Shown here: positions 9,501-18,200 of the stretch, piece after piece
Numbering within the stretch: position 1 is the stretch's first letter
Layout of the letters: every line of letters begins with the position of its first letter
Source of the DNA: Opitutaceae bacterium
Lineage (GTDB): Bacteria; Verrucomicrobiota; Verrucomicrobiia; Opitutales; Opitutaceae
Assembly: GCA_005792355.1 (NCBI GenBank)
Contig: SXSC01000182.1
Location: 1 to 64,000 of the forward strand
Direction of reading: 5' to 3'
DNA length: 64,000 bases
Made by a program: the position numbers and the translations under genes
The notes under the pieces: generated by a model
What the model saw: only the letters and a program-made list of their open reading frames with translations
What the model was told of the DNA's origin: nothing
Databases searched by the model: none

Positions 9501-11078
9501 CGCCGGAAACCGGGTGGCGATGGTCATCGTCGAGGGCGCGGTCAGCACCGCCGGGTTGCTCGTCACCGAGCCCGTCGCGTTGGCCACCCGCACCGTGTAA
9601 GTGCCGAGGTCCGCGACGGTGACCGCGGAGAAGGTGAGCGTCGCACCCGTCGCGCCGGCGATCGGCGCGCCGTTGCGCAGCCACTGGTAGGTGGGGGCCC
9701 CGGTGCTGCTCGCCGCCGCCACACTGAACTGCGCGCCCTGACCGGTGTTCACGATCACCCCCGCGGGATGGACCAGAATCGCCGGCGGGGCGTTGACCGT
9801 GAGTGTCACCGGCTGGCTGACGGAACTCGTGGTGGCGTTGCGCACGACCACGGAGTAGATCCCGGCGTCGGCGGTCGTGGCGCCCGCGATCGTGAGCGTG
9901 GGGCCGTTGGCGCCGGGAATCGCGACGCTGTTTTTCTGCCACTCGAAGGTGAGTGGAGCGGAGCCAAACGCGTTCACGCTGAAGAGCGCCGGTTGTCCGG
10001 CGTTGACGACCAGCGACACGGGCTGCGTGTCGATCGTCACCGGGATGGGGGTGGCCGAGATGAGGACGGTGGCCGCGCTGCTGATCGCGCTGCCGAACGC
10101 GTTCGAGACGATGACACTGTAGGCGCCGCTCGTTCCCGTGGTGAGGCTGGCGTTGTTCGAGCCCGCCAGGGGCACGCTGTCGCGGCGCCACTCGTAGCTG
10201 AGCGGTGGCGTGCCGGTGGCAGTCACGGTGAGGGTGCCAGTCTGGCCCGGATTCAGGATGAGTTGCTGCGGCTGCGCCACGATGGTCGGCGAGGCCTGCG
10301 CGGTCGCTCCCGTGATCGAATCCAGCGTGAGGGTCACGGCCGCTCCCGTGGTGTTTTGAAACATGAACGCGAGTTCGTTGAACAGCGTGGCGGCCGGCAC
10401 GGCGTCCGGGTTGGAATAGGCGGTCTGGCTCAGTCCATCGCCGCGCAGCCAGGCGCCGGCAACGTCGGCCCCGGTGTTGGTGCCGAGGGCCAGACCGCCG
10501 GCACTACGATTGAGCCGCAGCGTGATCGTGTATGGGACGGCGTCGGTGAGCGCGCCGGCGGTCTGCGTGGCACTGCCGGTGCCGAGGTTGGCGAACGAGG
10601 CGCCGGTGGGATTGAGCAGGCTCGCCGACAGGCCGTCGCCATTGCGCCGGCGCAGCTCGAGCAGGCTGCCCGTGCTGCGACCGTTGACCCAGACGAAGTA
10701 GCCCGCGTCATCCGCGAAACTGCCGGTCGTGAGTCCGCGGTTGAACAATCCAATCCCGATGGCGCGCGTACCCGCCGCGAGGTTCGACAGCCCGCCGCTC
10801 ACCGTGAAAGTCAGCGAAATCGCCACGGGCGACGCGCTCGTGGACGAGAGATCGATCGGCACCAGATTGGTCGTGACCAGGGTCGCCCGCTGGCCGGCCG
10901 GCACGGTGATGGTCACGCGATCGCTCGTGCTGGTGACGGGCGAAAGCGTGTTTTCGTCGAACACCGCCCACGCGAGCTGCGCGCGCAGCGACCCGAGCCA
11001 GCCGAAGAAAAACAACCCAAACGCGAGCCCGGCGCGACCGACAGGGAGAAACGGATACGAACAAGGCGAAAGGTTCAT
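6561..11078 (-). CDS. Secreted multi-domain pectinesterase (CE8) with Ig-like and C-terminal repeat modules
   Basis: 1505 aa from MNLSPCSYPFLPVGR, with a signal peptide ending near LGSLRA. Approximate order: an N-terminal beta-rich domain (25-255); three Ig-like repeats, each with P-L-x-Y/F-x-W and D-A/L-G-x-Y motifs (260-515); an SbsA/Big_5-type Ig domain (516-610); a pectinesterase beta-helix (650-945); another Ig domain (946-1030); a beta-rich linker; and two copies of a roughly 120-residue C-terminal module (from 1236) containing R-x-V/L-V-R-x-V-G-P-x-L. Catalytic features of pectinesterases are present: GNGQRA, SRQDTLL and GDVDFMWGTG. It should de-esterify pectin outside the cell. The C-terminal modules are probably for surface attachment. 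A separate PL10-type pectate lyase lies at 46.6 kb. Confidence 0.9.
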   Translation of the reverse strand: MNLSPCSYPFLPVGRAGLAFGLFFFGWLGSLRAQLAWAVFDENTLSPVTSTSDRVTITVPAGQRATLVTTNLVPIDLSSTSASPVAISLTFTVSGGLSNLAAGTRAIGIGLFNRGLTTGSFADDAGYFVWVNGRSTGSLLELRRRNGDGLSASLLNPTGASFANLGTGSATQTAGALTDAVPYTITLRLNRSAGGLALGTNTGADVAGAWLRGDGLSQTAYSNPDAVPAATLFNELAFMFQNTTGAAVTLTLDSITGATAQASPTIVAQPQQLILNPGQTGTLTVTATGTPPLSYEWRRDSVPLAGSNNASLTTGTSGAYSVIVSNAFGSAISSAATVLISATPIPVTIDTQPVSLVVNAGQPALFSVNAFGSAPLTFEWQKNSVAIPGANGPTLTIAGATTADAGIYSVVVRNATTSSVSQPVTLTVNAPPAILVHPAGVIVNTGQGAQFSVAAASSTGAPTYQWLRNGAPIAGATGATLTFSAVTVADLGTYTVRVANATGSVTSNPAVLTAPSTMTIATRFPAGGAQGVNPDTPLRLTFDREVRAGLSGRIRIGRASDGSIVDTLDLGAASTRLVGTNPTPYNFFPAIATGGTLAIYPRAGALAYGQTYFVTIESGAILDSSGATFPGSTETTAWRFSTKNAGPIPGTAAVTVAADGTGDFSSVQGAIDYVPVGNTARVVITVKRGTYAELVYLGATKPLVTLRGEDRTQTVIAYPNNNNFNGGNNRAMFACDANDFTLETLTLRNTTPSGGSPAEALRGNGQRAILNRVNLSSRQDTLLWNGTLFVTDSLIEGDVDFMWGTGAAYFQRCELKALATGFYAQVRNGETGRGHVYVDCRLTAAAGVTNVFLARIDPRAGAANTWPFSQVVFLNCALGAHVAREGWRLDNATSAPNVQFWEYKSTDVAGATLDISGRLRDARQIDDTTAAQFRDPQFVVGFAPQIAPAIEAAPAAQSATAGTNVRLSVTATGSPSPTYVWLRGGAAIGGATDATLVLPNVQTSDAGEYAVRVTNARGAVTSATAALTVTRGIFAGTYFGTIAGAGSFALQVRDNGTAVFLARGAGFAGTLAVRSAVVDAKGQLRATSGSAVVDAIIDAAGNVSGSIGPDPRSGIAAPSAQLTGGRAAVTGVAQNFAGYQQLRLPGDSLTVDVITGATGQVFVVVLEGANDAGTGTVDSAGRLSATTAGGKSLTGVLGAGVAGGSATLVTPQTAGNRVSVMLAAGDAGAPAQRLTGLATRARAGAGDGAAIVGFVISGDAPRPIVVRGVGPALVAFGVSTALTAPKLDLYRGAQLVATNTGWASSGNATSLAAAFASVGMFALNPASADSALVITLAPGGYTAQISGVGGAEGNALVEIYDLAPGNLAQRLSNLSTRAFAGRDPDTLIGGMTVAGNVPKRMLVRAVGPGLAQFGVGGALLRPLLEVLDEQKRVVAQNSNWSTSPNAAAITLASAEAGAFPLAPAAANASADAALLLNLAPGNYTVQVTGADGSTGVALLEVYELP

Positions 11079-11230
11079 GGAGGCGGGAGACCGACGGTTA
11101 CAAGTGGGGACACCCGCGACCACCGCAAGATCGGCCGCGAGCCGACCCGGTGAGGAACGCCCGAAGTCGCGCCCGCCGCAATTCGAATCGCGGTCCGACC
11201 ACGCGGATCTTGCGACAGCCATTAGCATAA

Positions 11231-11268
11231 GTCGGCGAGAAAACGCCGACGCGGGTAGCTACTACCCG
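11231..11268. promoter_or_regulatory. Paired short palindromes in a divergent intergenic region
   Basis: Two perfect 7-bp stems lie side by side: GTCGGCG/CGCCGAC (11231-11250) and CGGGTAG-CTA-CTACCCG (11252-11268). They sit in the 332-bp space (11079-11410) between the divergently transcribed pectinesterase and nitronate monooxygenase-like genes. This position suits operators or a 5'-UTR structure. Nothing else was recognised in that space. Confidence 0.45.
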
Positions 11269-11410
11269 GGTGGTTGCTGCGCATGGGGCTTTCGCTCGGC
11301 GCGGAGGGGCCCATGGTTGGGGGAGCGTTGGTGTTCGAAGTTCAGGCTGTTCCGCCGTCCCGGTCCGGGCTGGTGGCACGGTGTGACCGGGAGGGCCGCG
11401 CTTCTTTGTC

Positions 11411-12844
11411 ATGCACCATCCAATCATCATTCAGGGCGGCATGGGAGTCGCAGTCTCAAACTGGCGGCTCGCGCGGGCGGTCTCGCGCATGGGCGAGTTG
11501 GGCGTGGTTTCCGGCACCGCCCTGGCGGTCATCCTCGCCCGCCGGCTGCAGGAAGGGGACCTCGAGGGCGACATGCGCCGGGCCCTGGCGCACTTTCCCA
11601 TCCGCGGCATCGCCGAACGGGTGATCGAGACCCACTACATTCCCGGCGGCAAGGAACCCGCCGCGCCGTTTCGCCCGATCGCGATGCCCACCCAGCAACC
11701 GGGGTCCGCGTTGACCGAGCTGACGGTGGCGGCGAATTTCGTCGAGGTCTTCCTCGCCAAGGAAGGTCACGACGGAAAAGTCGGCATCAACCTGCTCGAA
11801 AAAATCCAGCTGCCGACACTGCCGTCGCTGTTCGGAGCGATGTTGGCGGGCGTCGACTACGTGCTGGTCGGTGCGGGCATCCCGCGGACGATCCCCGGCA
11901 CACTCGATCGCCTGGCGGCCGGGGAACCGGCCGAATTCAAGATCGACGTCGAAGGCGCGTTGCCCGGCGAGGAGTTCATGTCCCGATTTGATCCCGCAGC
12001 CATCTGCGGCGGTCCCCCGCCCCAGCTGCGCCGGCCGTATTTTTTGGCGATCGTCTCCTCGGCCACGCTGGCGCTGACCCTGGCGAAGAAGTCGAACGGG
12101 CGCGTCGACGGTTTTGTAATCGAGGGCGACATTGCGGGCGGCCACAACGCGCCACCGCGGGGTCCGCTGCAACTCAGCGCGGCGGGCGAGCCGATCTACG
12201 GTCCGCGCGATGTGCCGGATCTGCAGAAATTCCGCGAACTGGGCCTGCCGTTCTGGCTGGCGGGCGCGTATGCGCGCCCCGAGAAACTGACGGAGGCCCT
12301 GGGGCTCGGCGCCACGGGCATCCAGGTGGGCACGGTGTTCGCTTTCTGCGACGAGTCCGGCATCGATCCCACGATCAAGGCCCGGGTGATCGCCGCGAGC
12401 CGCGCCGGCCAGGCCACCGTTTTCACCAATCCGGTCGCCTCCCCCACGGGGTTTCCCTTCAAGGTTTTCCAGCAGGCGCAATCCGTCTCCGACGCCGATT
12501 GCTACGCGGCCCGTGAGAGAATCTGCGACCTCGGCTACCTGCGACAGCCGTATCGGAAAAGTGATGGCAGCATGGGCTATCGCTGCGCGGGCGAGCCGGT
12601 CGAGGACTACTTCTGCAAGGGTGGAAAAATCAGCGACACCGCCGGCCGCATGTGTCTCTGCAACGGTCTGGTGGCCACCGCGGGCCTGCCTCAAGTGCGC
12701 GACGGCGAGATGGAACCTCCGTTGGTCACCGCGGGCAACGACGTCTCCGAGGTGGCGCGGATGGTCCGCAACGGCGCCGAGCGCTACAGCGCCGCGGACG
12801 TCGTCCACTATCTGCGCGGGGTCGAACGCAAACCGGCCGTTTGA
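11411..12844 (+). CDS. Nitronate monooxygenase-like FMN protein (2-nitropropane dioxygenase / PfaD-like)
   Basis: 477 aa. The N-terminus PIIIQGGMGVAVSNWRLA is the first strand of the FMN-binding TIM barrel. GVDYVLVGAGIPRTIP and GFVIEGDIAGGHNAPPRGP carry the phosphate-binding and GGH segments, and ATGIQVGTVFAFCDESG forms the late barrel loop. It is longer than classical nitronate monooxygenases (about 350 aa), and its C-terminus has several Cys (CAGEPVEDYFCKGG, MCLCNG). This matches the approximately 470-aa class annotated as nitronate monooxygenase and related to PfaD enoyl reductases. The substrate is unknown. Confidence 0.85.
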   Translation: MHHPIIIQGGMGVAVSNWRLARAVSRMGELGVVSGTALAVILARRLQEGDLEGDMRRALAHFPIRGIAERVIETHYIPGGKEPAAPFRPIAMPTQQPGSALTELTVAANFVEVFLAKEGHDGKVGINLLEKIQLPTLPSLFGAMLAGVDYVLVGAGIPRTIPGTLDRLAAGEPAEFKIDVEGALPGEEFMSRFDPAAICGGPPPQLRRPYFLAIVSSATLALTLAKKSNGRVDGFVIEGDIAGGHNAPPRGPLQLSAAGEPIYGPRDVPDLQKFRELGLPFWLAGAYARPEKLTEALGLGATGIQVGTVFAFCDESGIDPTIKARVIAASRAGQATVFTNPVASPTGFPFKVFQQAQSVSDADCYAARERICDLGYLRQPYRKSDGSMGYRCAGEPVEDYFCKGGKISDTAGRMCLCNGLVATAGLPQVRDGEMEPPLVTAGNDVSEVARMVRNGAERYSAADVVHYLRGVERKPAV

Positions 12845-12936
12845 GGCGAGTCGATGTGATTAGAGGTGGAGGCGTTGCAGTGAAACGCTGGTGGCGGGTT
12901 GCGGCCACCCGCCGCGGCATGAAAAAGCACGCTAGA

Positions 12937-12985
12937 AAACCACCCCTTACTTGGGGTGGGCGCTCCCCTTGAATGGGGTGGTTTC
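12937..12985. repeat. Nested competing hairpins downstream of the nitronate monooxygenase gene
   Basis: The left arm AAACCACCCC (12937-12946) can pair with GGGGTGGTTT (12975-12984), or its CCACCCC part can pair with the nearer GGGGTGG (12953-12959). These mutually exclusive structures lie about 90 nt past the stop codon. A T-run is lacking, so it is either a weak terminator or a palindromic repeat. Confidence 0.5.
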
Positions 12986-13052
12986 TGGTTCTGCAAATTA
13001 CGTTGCGTTTGTCGATGATGGGCAGGCCGAAAACGCGGCCCTCGCTATGACA

Positions 13053-13116
13053 ACCGCGACGCAACACCGCGACGCAACACCGCGACGCAACACCGCGACG
13101 CAACACCGCGACGCAG
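13053..13116 (+). repeat. Five-copy 13-bp tandem repeat
   Basis: The unit ACCGCGACGCAAC is repeated head to tail from 13053, four exact copies plus a final slightly altered one. It lies about 70 bases upstream of the proposed GTG start of the AraC-type regulator gene, in the 343-bp space after the flavoprotein gene (12845-13187). The same frame is open through the repeat, but translation of it has no homology. Confidence 0.85.
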
Positions 13117-13187
13117 TTCCAGGAGGTCATCCAGCTCCGCAAAGCATCGATCGGCGGATAGGATCGCGCGACGAGCGAACGAGCGCC

Positions 13188-14147
13188 GTGAACGCCCCGC
13201 ACGATCTAAATAATGTGCAGGCGACGGTCGGCGATCGTCCGCTCGACTCCGGAATCGTCCGCCGTGACGGGCGGACCGCTGCCATAGCTTGGGTTGAGTC
13301 GCCGCTCGTTGCAGCCTTCCAGTCGGGGGTGTTTCATTCCACCGGCCTGCGGCTCGAGGTATGGCCGACGGAAATGACCGAGACTCCGTCGTCGGAGCCG
13401 TTCCGCGCTGCGCTTGCCGGTGCGTGGCCGAGGTGTGCGCTCTGCCGGCGGTCGTGGGCGCTGGCCACACCACCGCCAGACGACGGACTCGAAACGAGGC
13501 ACTGCCGATGTCTGCCAGGCCTGATCGGGCGTGCTTGCGCGGTGCATTTCGAAGGCCGCCGCGTGGCAACGCTATGGAGCGGCCCTGTCTTCCTGCACCG
13601 GCCCTCGGAGTTCGCCGGTGCACGCGCATTTGGAAATCCCGGGGTCGTCTTGAGCCCCACGCGGCAGCGCCCCGCGCGCGAAACGTACGCCAGGATCCCC
13701 GTGGTCGCCGCGCAACGGCTGGATGCTGCGATGCTGGGGCTCGCGGGCCTGGTCGGCTCGCTGGTGGCAGAGCACGCCCTCCGCGAACCAGGGAATGGTC
13801 GACGCGTCGAGCCGCTTTCCATGATCGCCGCACGGCGGTTCGTCGAGGAGCATCTCGATGAGCCTATCGCGCTCGTCGCGGTGGCGCGCGAAGCGACCCT
13901 CAGCCGGTTTCACTTCTGCCGCGTGTTCAAGCAGTGGTCCGGTCTGACGCTCACCGAGTATGTGACGCGCCGGCGGCTGCAGAAAGCCCTGGCGCTGCTG
14001 GCCGACCCGGGAAAACGCATCACGGAAATCGCGTTGGCGGCGGGCTTCGGATCGATGGCGCGATTCTACTGCGCGTTCAAACGCGAAACGGGATTATCAC
14101 CGATCGAATATCGCCAGAGGGAGCGCTGCGGCGCTCCAAGGCCGTAG
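13188..14147 (+). CDS. AraC-family transcriptional regulator with PocR-like sensory domain
   Basis: 319 aa from a GTG at 13188 (VNAPHDL); the start is uncertain because the frame is open upstream. The N-terminal half, with a Cys-x-x-Cys (CALCRR), then HCRCLPGLIGRACAVHFEGRRVATLWSGPVFL, resembles PocR-type ligand-sensing domains (Cys-rich, ending in a 'G-x-x-V-A-T-L' strand). The C-terminal 100 residues are a clear double helix-turn-helix AraC domain: ARRFVEEHLDEPIALVAVAR, SRFHFCRVFKQWSG, and ITEIALAAGFGSMARFYCAFKRETG. The proposed target is unknown; neighbours are the flavoprotein upstream and the secreted-protein locus downstream. Confidence 0.85.
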   Translation: MNAPHDLNNVQATVGDRPLDSGIVRRDGRTAAIAWVESPLVAAFQSGVFHSTGLRLEVWPTEMTETPSSEPFRAALAGAWPRCALCRRSWALATPPPDDGLETRHCRCLPGLIGRACAVHFEGRRVATLWSGPVFLHRPSEFAGARAFGNPGVVLSPTRQRPARETYARIPVVAAQRLDAAMLGLAGLVGSLVAEHALREPGNGRRVEPLSMIAARRFVEEHLDEPIALVAVAREATLSRFHFCRVFKQWSGLTLTEYVTRRRLQKALALLADPGKRITEIALAAGFGSMARFYCAFKRETGLSPIEYRQRERCGAPRP

Positions 14148-14239
14148 ATTCTTCCTGTTCGGGCGAGAAAACAGCAATTGACGAGAGAAAGAGCAATTGG
14201 CGAGAGGCGGAATGCGGGACGTTCGGGTACAAGTGACCC

Positions 14240-15187
14240 ATGCCGCCCGCTCTTTCCCCCATGTTCCACGTGATCCGTCTCCCTGTGGCCGCGATGCTGT
14301 GCGTCGCCGCCGGCGCGCACGCGCAGTCCCCCACACCCACAAGGCCGGCGACCGGCAACGGCAGCGCCCGGCTGGCGGCGCCGGCGCAGTCGTCGCTCAA
14401 CCTGCCGCGGCTGAAGGCGCGCGGCAATCCTCACGACGCCAACGTGGTCGCCAAGGCCCAGGCAACCATCGACGATCTTCCCACCTTGGGAAAACCCAAT
14501 GTGCGCGAGGCCACGAGTCAGAACCTGCGCTACCTCACGATTGATGCTGGCACCAGTTGGTCGCGGGCGCTGCGCGGCGGTCCGAAGGACACCGTGTTTG
14601 TTTCGTTCCTGGCGTACGGTTCGGAGGGCACCGTGATCGACGCGGCCGGGGCGCGTTTGCAAATCAAGGCGGCCAGCCGGCCCGGCTATGCGCAGCTCCA
14701 GATCGGAAAACCCTCCCAGCGTGGCGTAACTTGGATTCCATTCGGCGGCCCGATCAAGATCGAGACCCACGGCGGCAACCCGCTGGCGACGCTGCCCGTC
14801 TTGACCGTGCGGATCGATCGCTCGGCCAGGGTATGGGATCTGTACCTCGCCAACCGGCTCGCCCTCGCCGACCAGCCGCTCGCGAGTCTGCCTCCGGGAG
14901 CTCCCAATCAGTTCACCTTGCGGGCGGGTGCGGCCGGCGCGTTGGTGAGCGGGTTGACGAGCGCCGACGAGAACCCGCTCTACGAAGACGAAAACGCCAA
15001 CGGCATCGACGACGCATTCGAGCAACAGAATCGCGGCGCCCTGTTGGCGGCCAAGGCCCCCGCGGCTGAACGCTCTGCACTGGCGCGGCAATGGCAGCAG
15101 GACCAGCAGCGCCGCCAGCTCAAACCCTGGCCGGTGCAGCGGCCGCTGCCCGACGGGGCGCCGGGCTCTCCCCGCCCCAAGGGCTGA
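14240..15187 (+). CDS. Secreted protein of unknown function, paralogue A of the 14-21 kb locus
   Basis: 315 aa. A signal peptide is evident; a start at 14261 (MFHVIRLPVAAML) would also give a good one. The middle contains AGTSWSRALRGGPKDTVFVSFLAYGSE, beta-rich. Near the C-terminus is ADENPLYEDENANGIDDAFE, an Asp/Asn-rich loop (D-x-N-x-N-G-x-x-D) like EF-hand or dockerin-type calcium loops, followed by a basic, Pro-rich tail. It is homologous over most of its length to the protein encoded at 19944-20837. No known family was recognised. The two copies bracket the W-V-E-G repeat protein and its coupled partner, all on the plus strand. Confidence 0.8.
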   Translation: MPPALSPMFHVIRLPVAAMLCVAAGAHAQSPTPTRPATGNGSARLAAPAQSSLNLPRLKARGNPHDANVVAKAQATIDDLPTLGKPNVREATSQNLRYLTIDAGTSWSRALRGGPKDTVFVSFLAYGSEGTVIDAAGARLQIKAASRPGYAQLQIGKPSQRGVTWIPFGGPIKIETHGGNPLATLPVLTVRIDRSARVWDLYLANRLALADQPLASLPPGAPNQFTLRAGAAGALVSGLTSADENPLYEDENANGIDDAFEQQNRGALLAAKAPAAERSALARQWQQDQQRRQLKPWPVQRPLPDGAPGSPRPKG

Positions 15188-15282
15188 ATCAGTCGAAGCG
15201 GTCCGCGGCCATCCTGTTGTGAAACCCAAGTTCCCCGTCGGTTCTTTGCGGCGGAATACCGGCGGAGATTGAGAATATCCCA

Positions 15283-18200
15283 ATGAAGCATTCACTTTCA
15301 TCCTTAATCGACCAGCGGGCGGCCCGGTGCGTGCGGCACGGTGGTCGGAGGATCCTCGCGATTCTGGCGCTGGTTGCGACGACGGCGTGGGCCGCGGTGT
15401 GGGTCGGGGGTCACTTTGAAGCTCACTACGTGGAATCTCCCACTTGGATTTACGGTTGGATTGAAGGACATTGGACCGACCCCGTGGAGATTCCGGAACA
15501 GACGGAAACCCAGTGGGTGGAGGGTTAGTGGGAAGACCAGTGGGTCGAGGCACACATGGAGCAACAATGGGTCGAGGGCCATTATGACGAGCAATGGGTG
15601 GAGGGCCGGTGGGAAGACCAATGGGTTGAAGGGTACTGGAACGAATCATGGGTCGATGGGCAATGGGTCGACGAATGGGTCGAGGGCCATCCGGAAGACC
15701 AGTGGGTTGACGGCTACTGGGACGACGACGGCAACTGGCAGGACGGGTATTGGGAGACCGTGTGGGTCGATGGCTACTGGAATTCAACTTGGGTCGACGG
15801 GTATTGGGATTCCTCCTGGGTGGAAGGGCACAATGAGACCGTGTGGGTTGACGGATATCTGGACGCTACCTGGGTCGATGGTTTCTGGGAAGACGTTTGG
15901 ATCGATGGGTACACCGATTCCGCTTGGGTGGAGGGATACTGGGACAGTGTGACGATTCCAGCGCACACGGAGCCGCCAGTGTGGGTGCAGGGGTACTTGG
16001 GTTGGACCCTGTATCCTGGCTACACCGAACCAGTGTGGATCGAGGGTCAATGGGTGGGACCATGGACATGGACACCCTTCGACGAAGTGGGGAACTGGTA
16101 TCCAACCTCGGCTTGGAGTCCCGACACGAACACGGTGCCGGCTCCGCAACCGTTCCCGCAAACCTGCGCGGCGGCCCGCGAACATCGAACCGGCGAACGC
16201 AACGAAGCCGGCGGCGAACGGAACGTAGCGGCCTCACTCGAGACGGGCGGAACGCTCAGCCGCCCGGCGATCGGCACGGGCACGACATCACCCGCGTCGG
16301 CCCCGGTGGTCGGCGGCGGTTCCGCCAGTGGCACGGTGGGAGTCGTTTTCTCCTCCGGTATCTCCGCCACCAACTCGCCGACCAGTTATGGCGCCAGCGG
16401 CCTGCCGGGCGGGCTGGCGGTAAGTTCGAGCAGCGGCGAGATTGCCGGCATGCCGACGGAGGCGGGCACCTTCAGTGTTTCCCTGACGGCGGCCAATTCC
16501 GCCGGCACGAGCAACCCTGCGACTCTCGTGCTCACCATCGCGCCGAGCGGAGCGCTTCCGGTGGTCAGCGGCGGTTCCGCCAGCGGCACGGTGGGGACGA
16601 TCTTTGCCTATGATATATCCGCCACCAACTCTCCGACCAGCTACGGCGCCAGCGGCCTGCCGGGCGGTCTCGCAGTGAATTCGGCCACGGGACATATCAG
16701 CGGCACGCCGACGCAGGCGGGCACGTTTAGCGTTTCCCTGACCGCCACCAATTCCGCCGGCACCAGCGGTACAGCGACGCTTGTCCTCACCGTTGACGGC
16801 GGTGGTGGCGGCGGGGTGACGACCTACACGCTGAGTGTGGTCAACGGCACGGGCGGCGCGGCCGGATTGCTGCCGGGTGCCACGCGAACCATCGTCGCCT
16901 CGGTGCCCGCCGGCGCCCTGTTCACCGGCTGGGAAATCTCCGGACCCGCCACGATTCCGCCCTCGCGGCTCGGCGCCACTCGCATCCTCACCATGGGAAC
17001 GGGCAATGTCACGGCCACGGCGACCTACCAATTCCCGGGCTCGCAGCCACTCTGGTTCGATGTCAACGACGACGGCATCCGCGACGAGGTCGCCACCCGC
17101 GGCATGCTGGGCTTCAATTACGCCATCTCGGACATCTGGACGACCTACGATTACGAGAGTGACAACTGGGACATTTTCTTCGATTGGCGGGACCAGTATT
17201 GGCCCGGTGGGTTCTCGATCGACGGCTTCCCGAACCTCTGGCTCTACTCCCGCCCGCCAGTTGTCACCAACATCACCACCTGGGTTTCGGCCGATGCGCT
17301 GTTCGACGCCGAGACAAACGAGCAATACGCGATCATGGGTTGGAACAGCGCCGGGTACTGGGGAGACTACGCCAGCATCATCTTGCAGGCCGGCCACAAT
17401 CTTCATCCCACGATTTACCTCCCAAGTTTCCACGCCGAGGACTTTCTCGCGTTTCAGTTCGTCCGCGCCCGCATCGGCCTGCCAATTCACAGTTTCCAGA
17501 TCAATGGACTGGCCTCGGTTGCCATCGGGGGCGTCCAACTGCTCTCCCTGCCGGCGACGGGCGGCGCCACCGTGAGCTTGAGTGCGAAGAACGTCCTCGG
17601 CAAGCTGCTGCAAAACGGCCCCCGGATTGTCTGGGAAGTCTGGGATGCCATCAACAACGTGAGAATCGGAAACTCCACCTTGGGCGACGTCTTTGATGTT
17701 CAGATCAACGCGGCGGGACAGTGGCGGGTCGTCGCAAGACTCGATGATCGAACCGGAGTGTCGTTCACGTTTGATGCCCAGCGCCCGACGACGCCGGTTT
17801 TCATTACACCGGCTGGCGACCCGGTGAATGCACCCGTTGAAGCGGGAGATGTTCCGAACAGCATTCCCGATGGCGCCAACGAATTCACCTACTCCAGCGG
17901 TTCGACCGGCGTACTGACCGTTAAACTGAAAGCTCGTGTTCCAGGACTTCAAAGCCTGTCCGCTACGGATCAAGCCCGGTACAAGTTTATCGTCATGGGT
18001 GTTGGCGACTCTGTCATGGCATGGGATCCGACAAATCCGCTGGGCCAGCCCACGATCAGCGGCGACGTATTGGAGGCAAAGGTGGCCTTCGCAGGATTGC
18101 CGACGAACAACTCTGCGTTTGGACCAAAGACGGCCCGACTCGCGTTCGGCGGTGTGCCGGTCGTCGACCAGTCATTCGAGGTTTTTTTCCCAACGCAACA

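Noticed and set aside
8436-11153. A 905-codon open frame on the plus strand across the pectinesterase gene
   Set aside because: Its translation is Arg/Gly-rich with no domain, and the opposite strand encodes clear Ig and pectinesterase motifs. Long antisense frames are expected at this GC content.
13053-13116. Possible CRISPR array
   Set aside because: The units are 13 bp and directly adjacent, with no spacers, and no cas genes are present anywhere in the window.
15526-15528. TAG as a pyrrolysine or programmed recoding site
   Set aside because: The TAG replaces a residue that is Tyr in neighbouring repeat units, and no pylTS genes or recoding structure are seen. A point mutation is simpler, though readthrough is not excluded.
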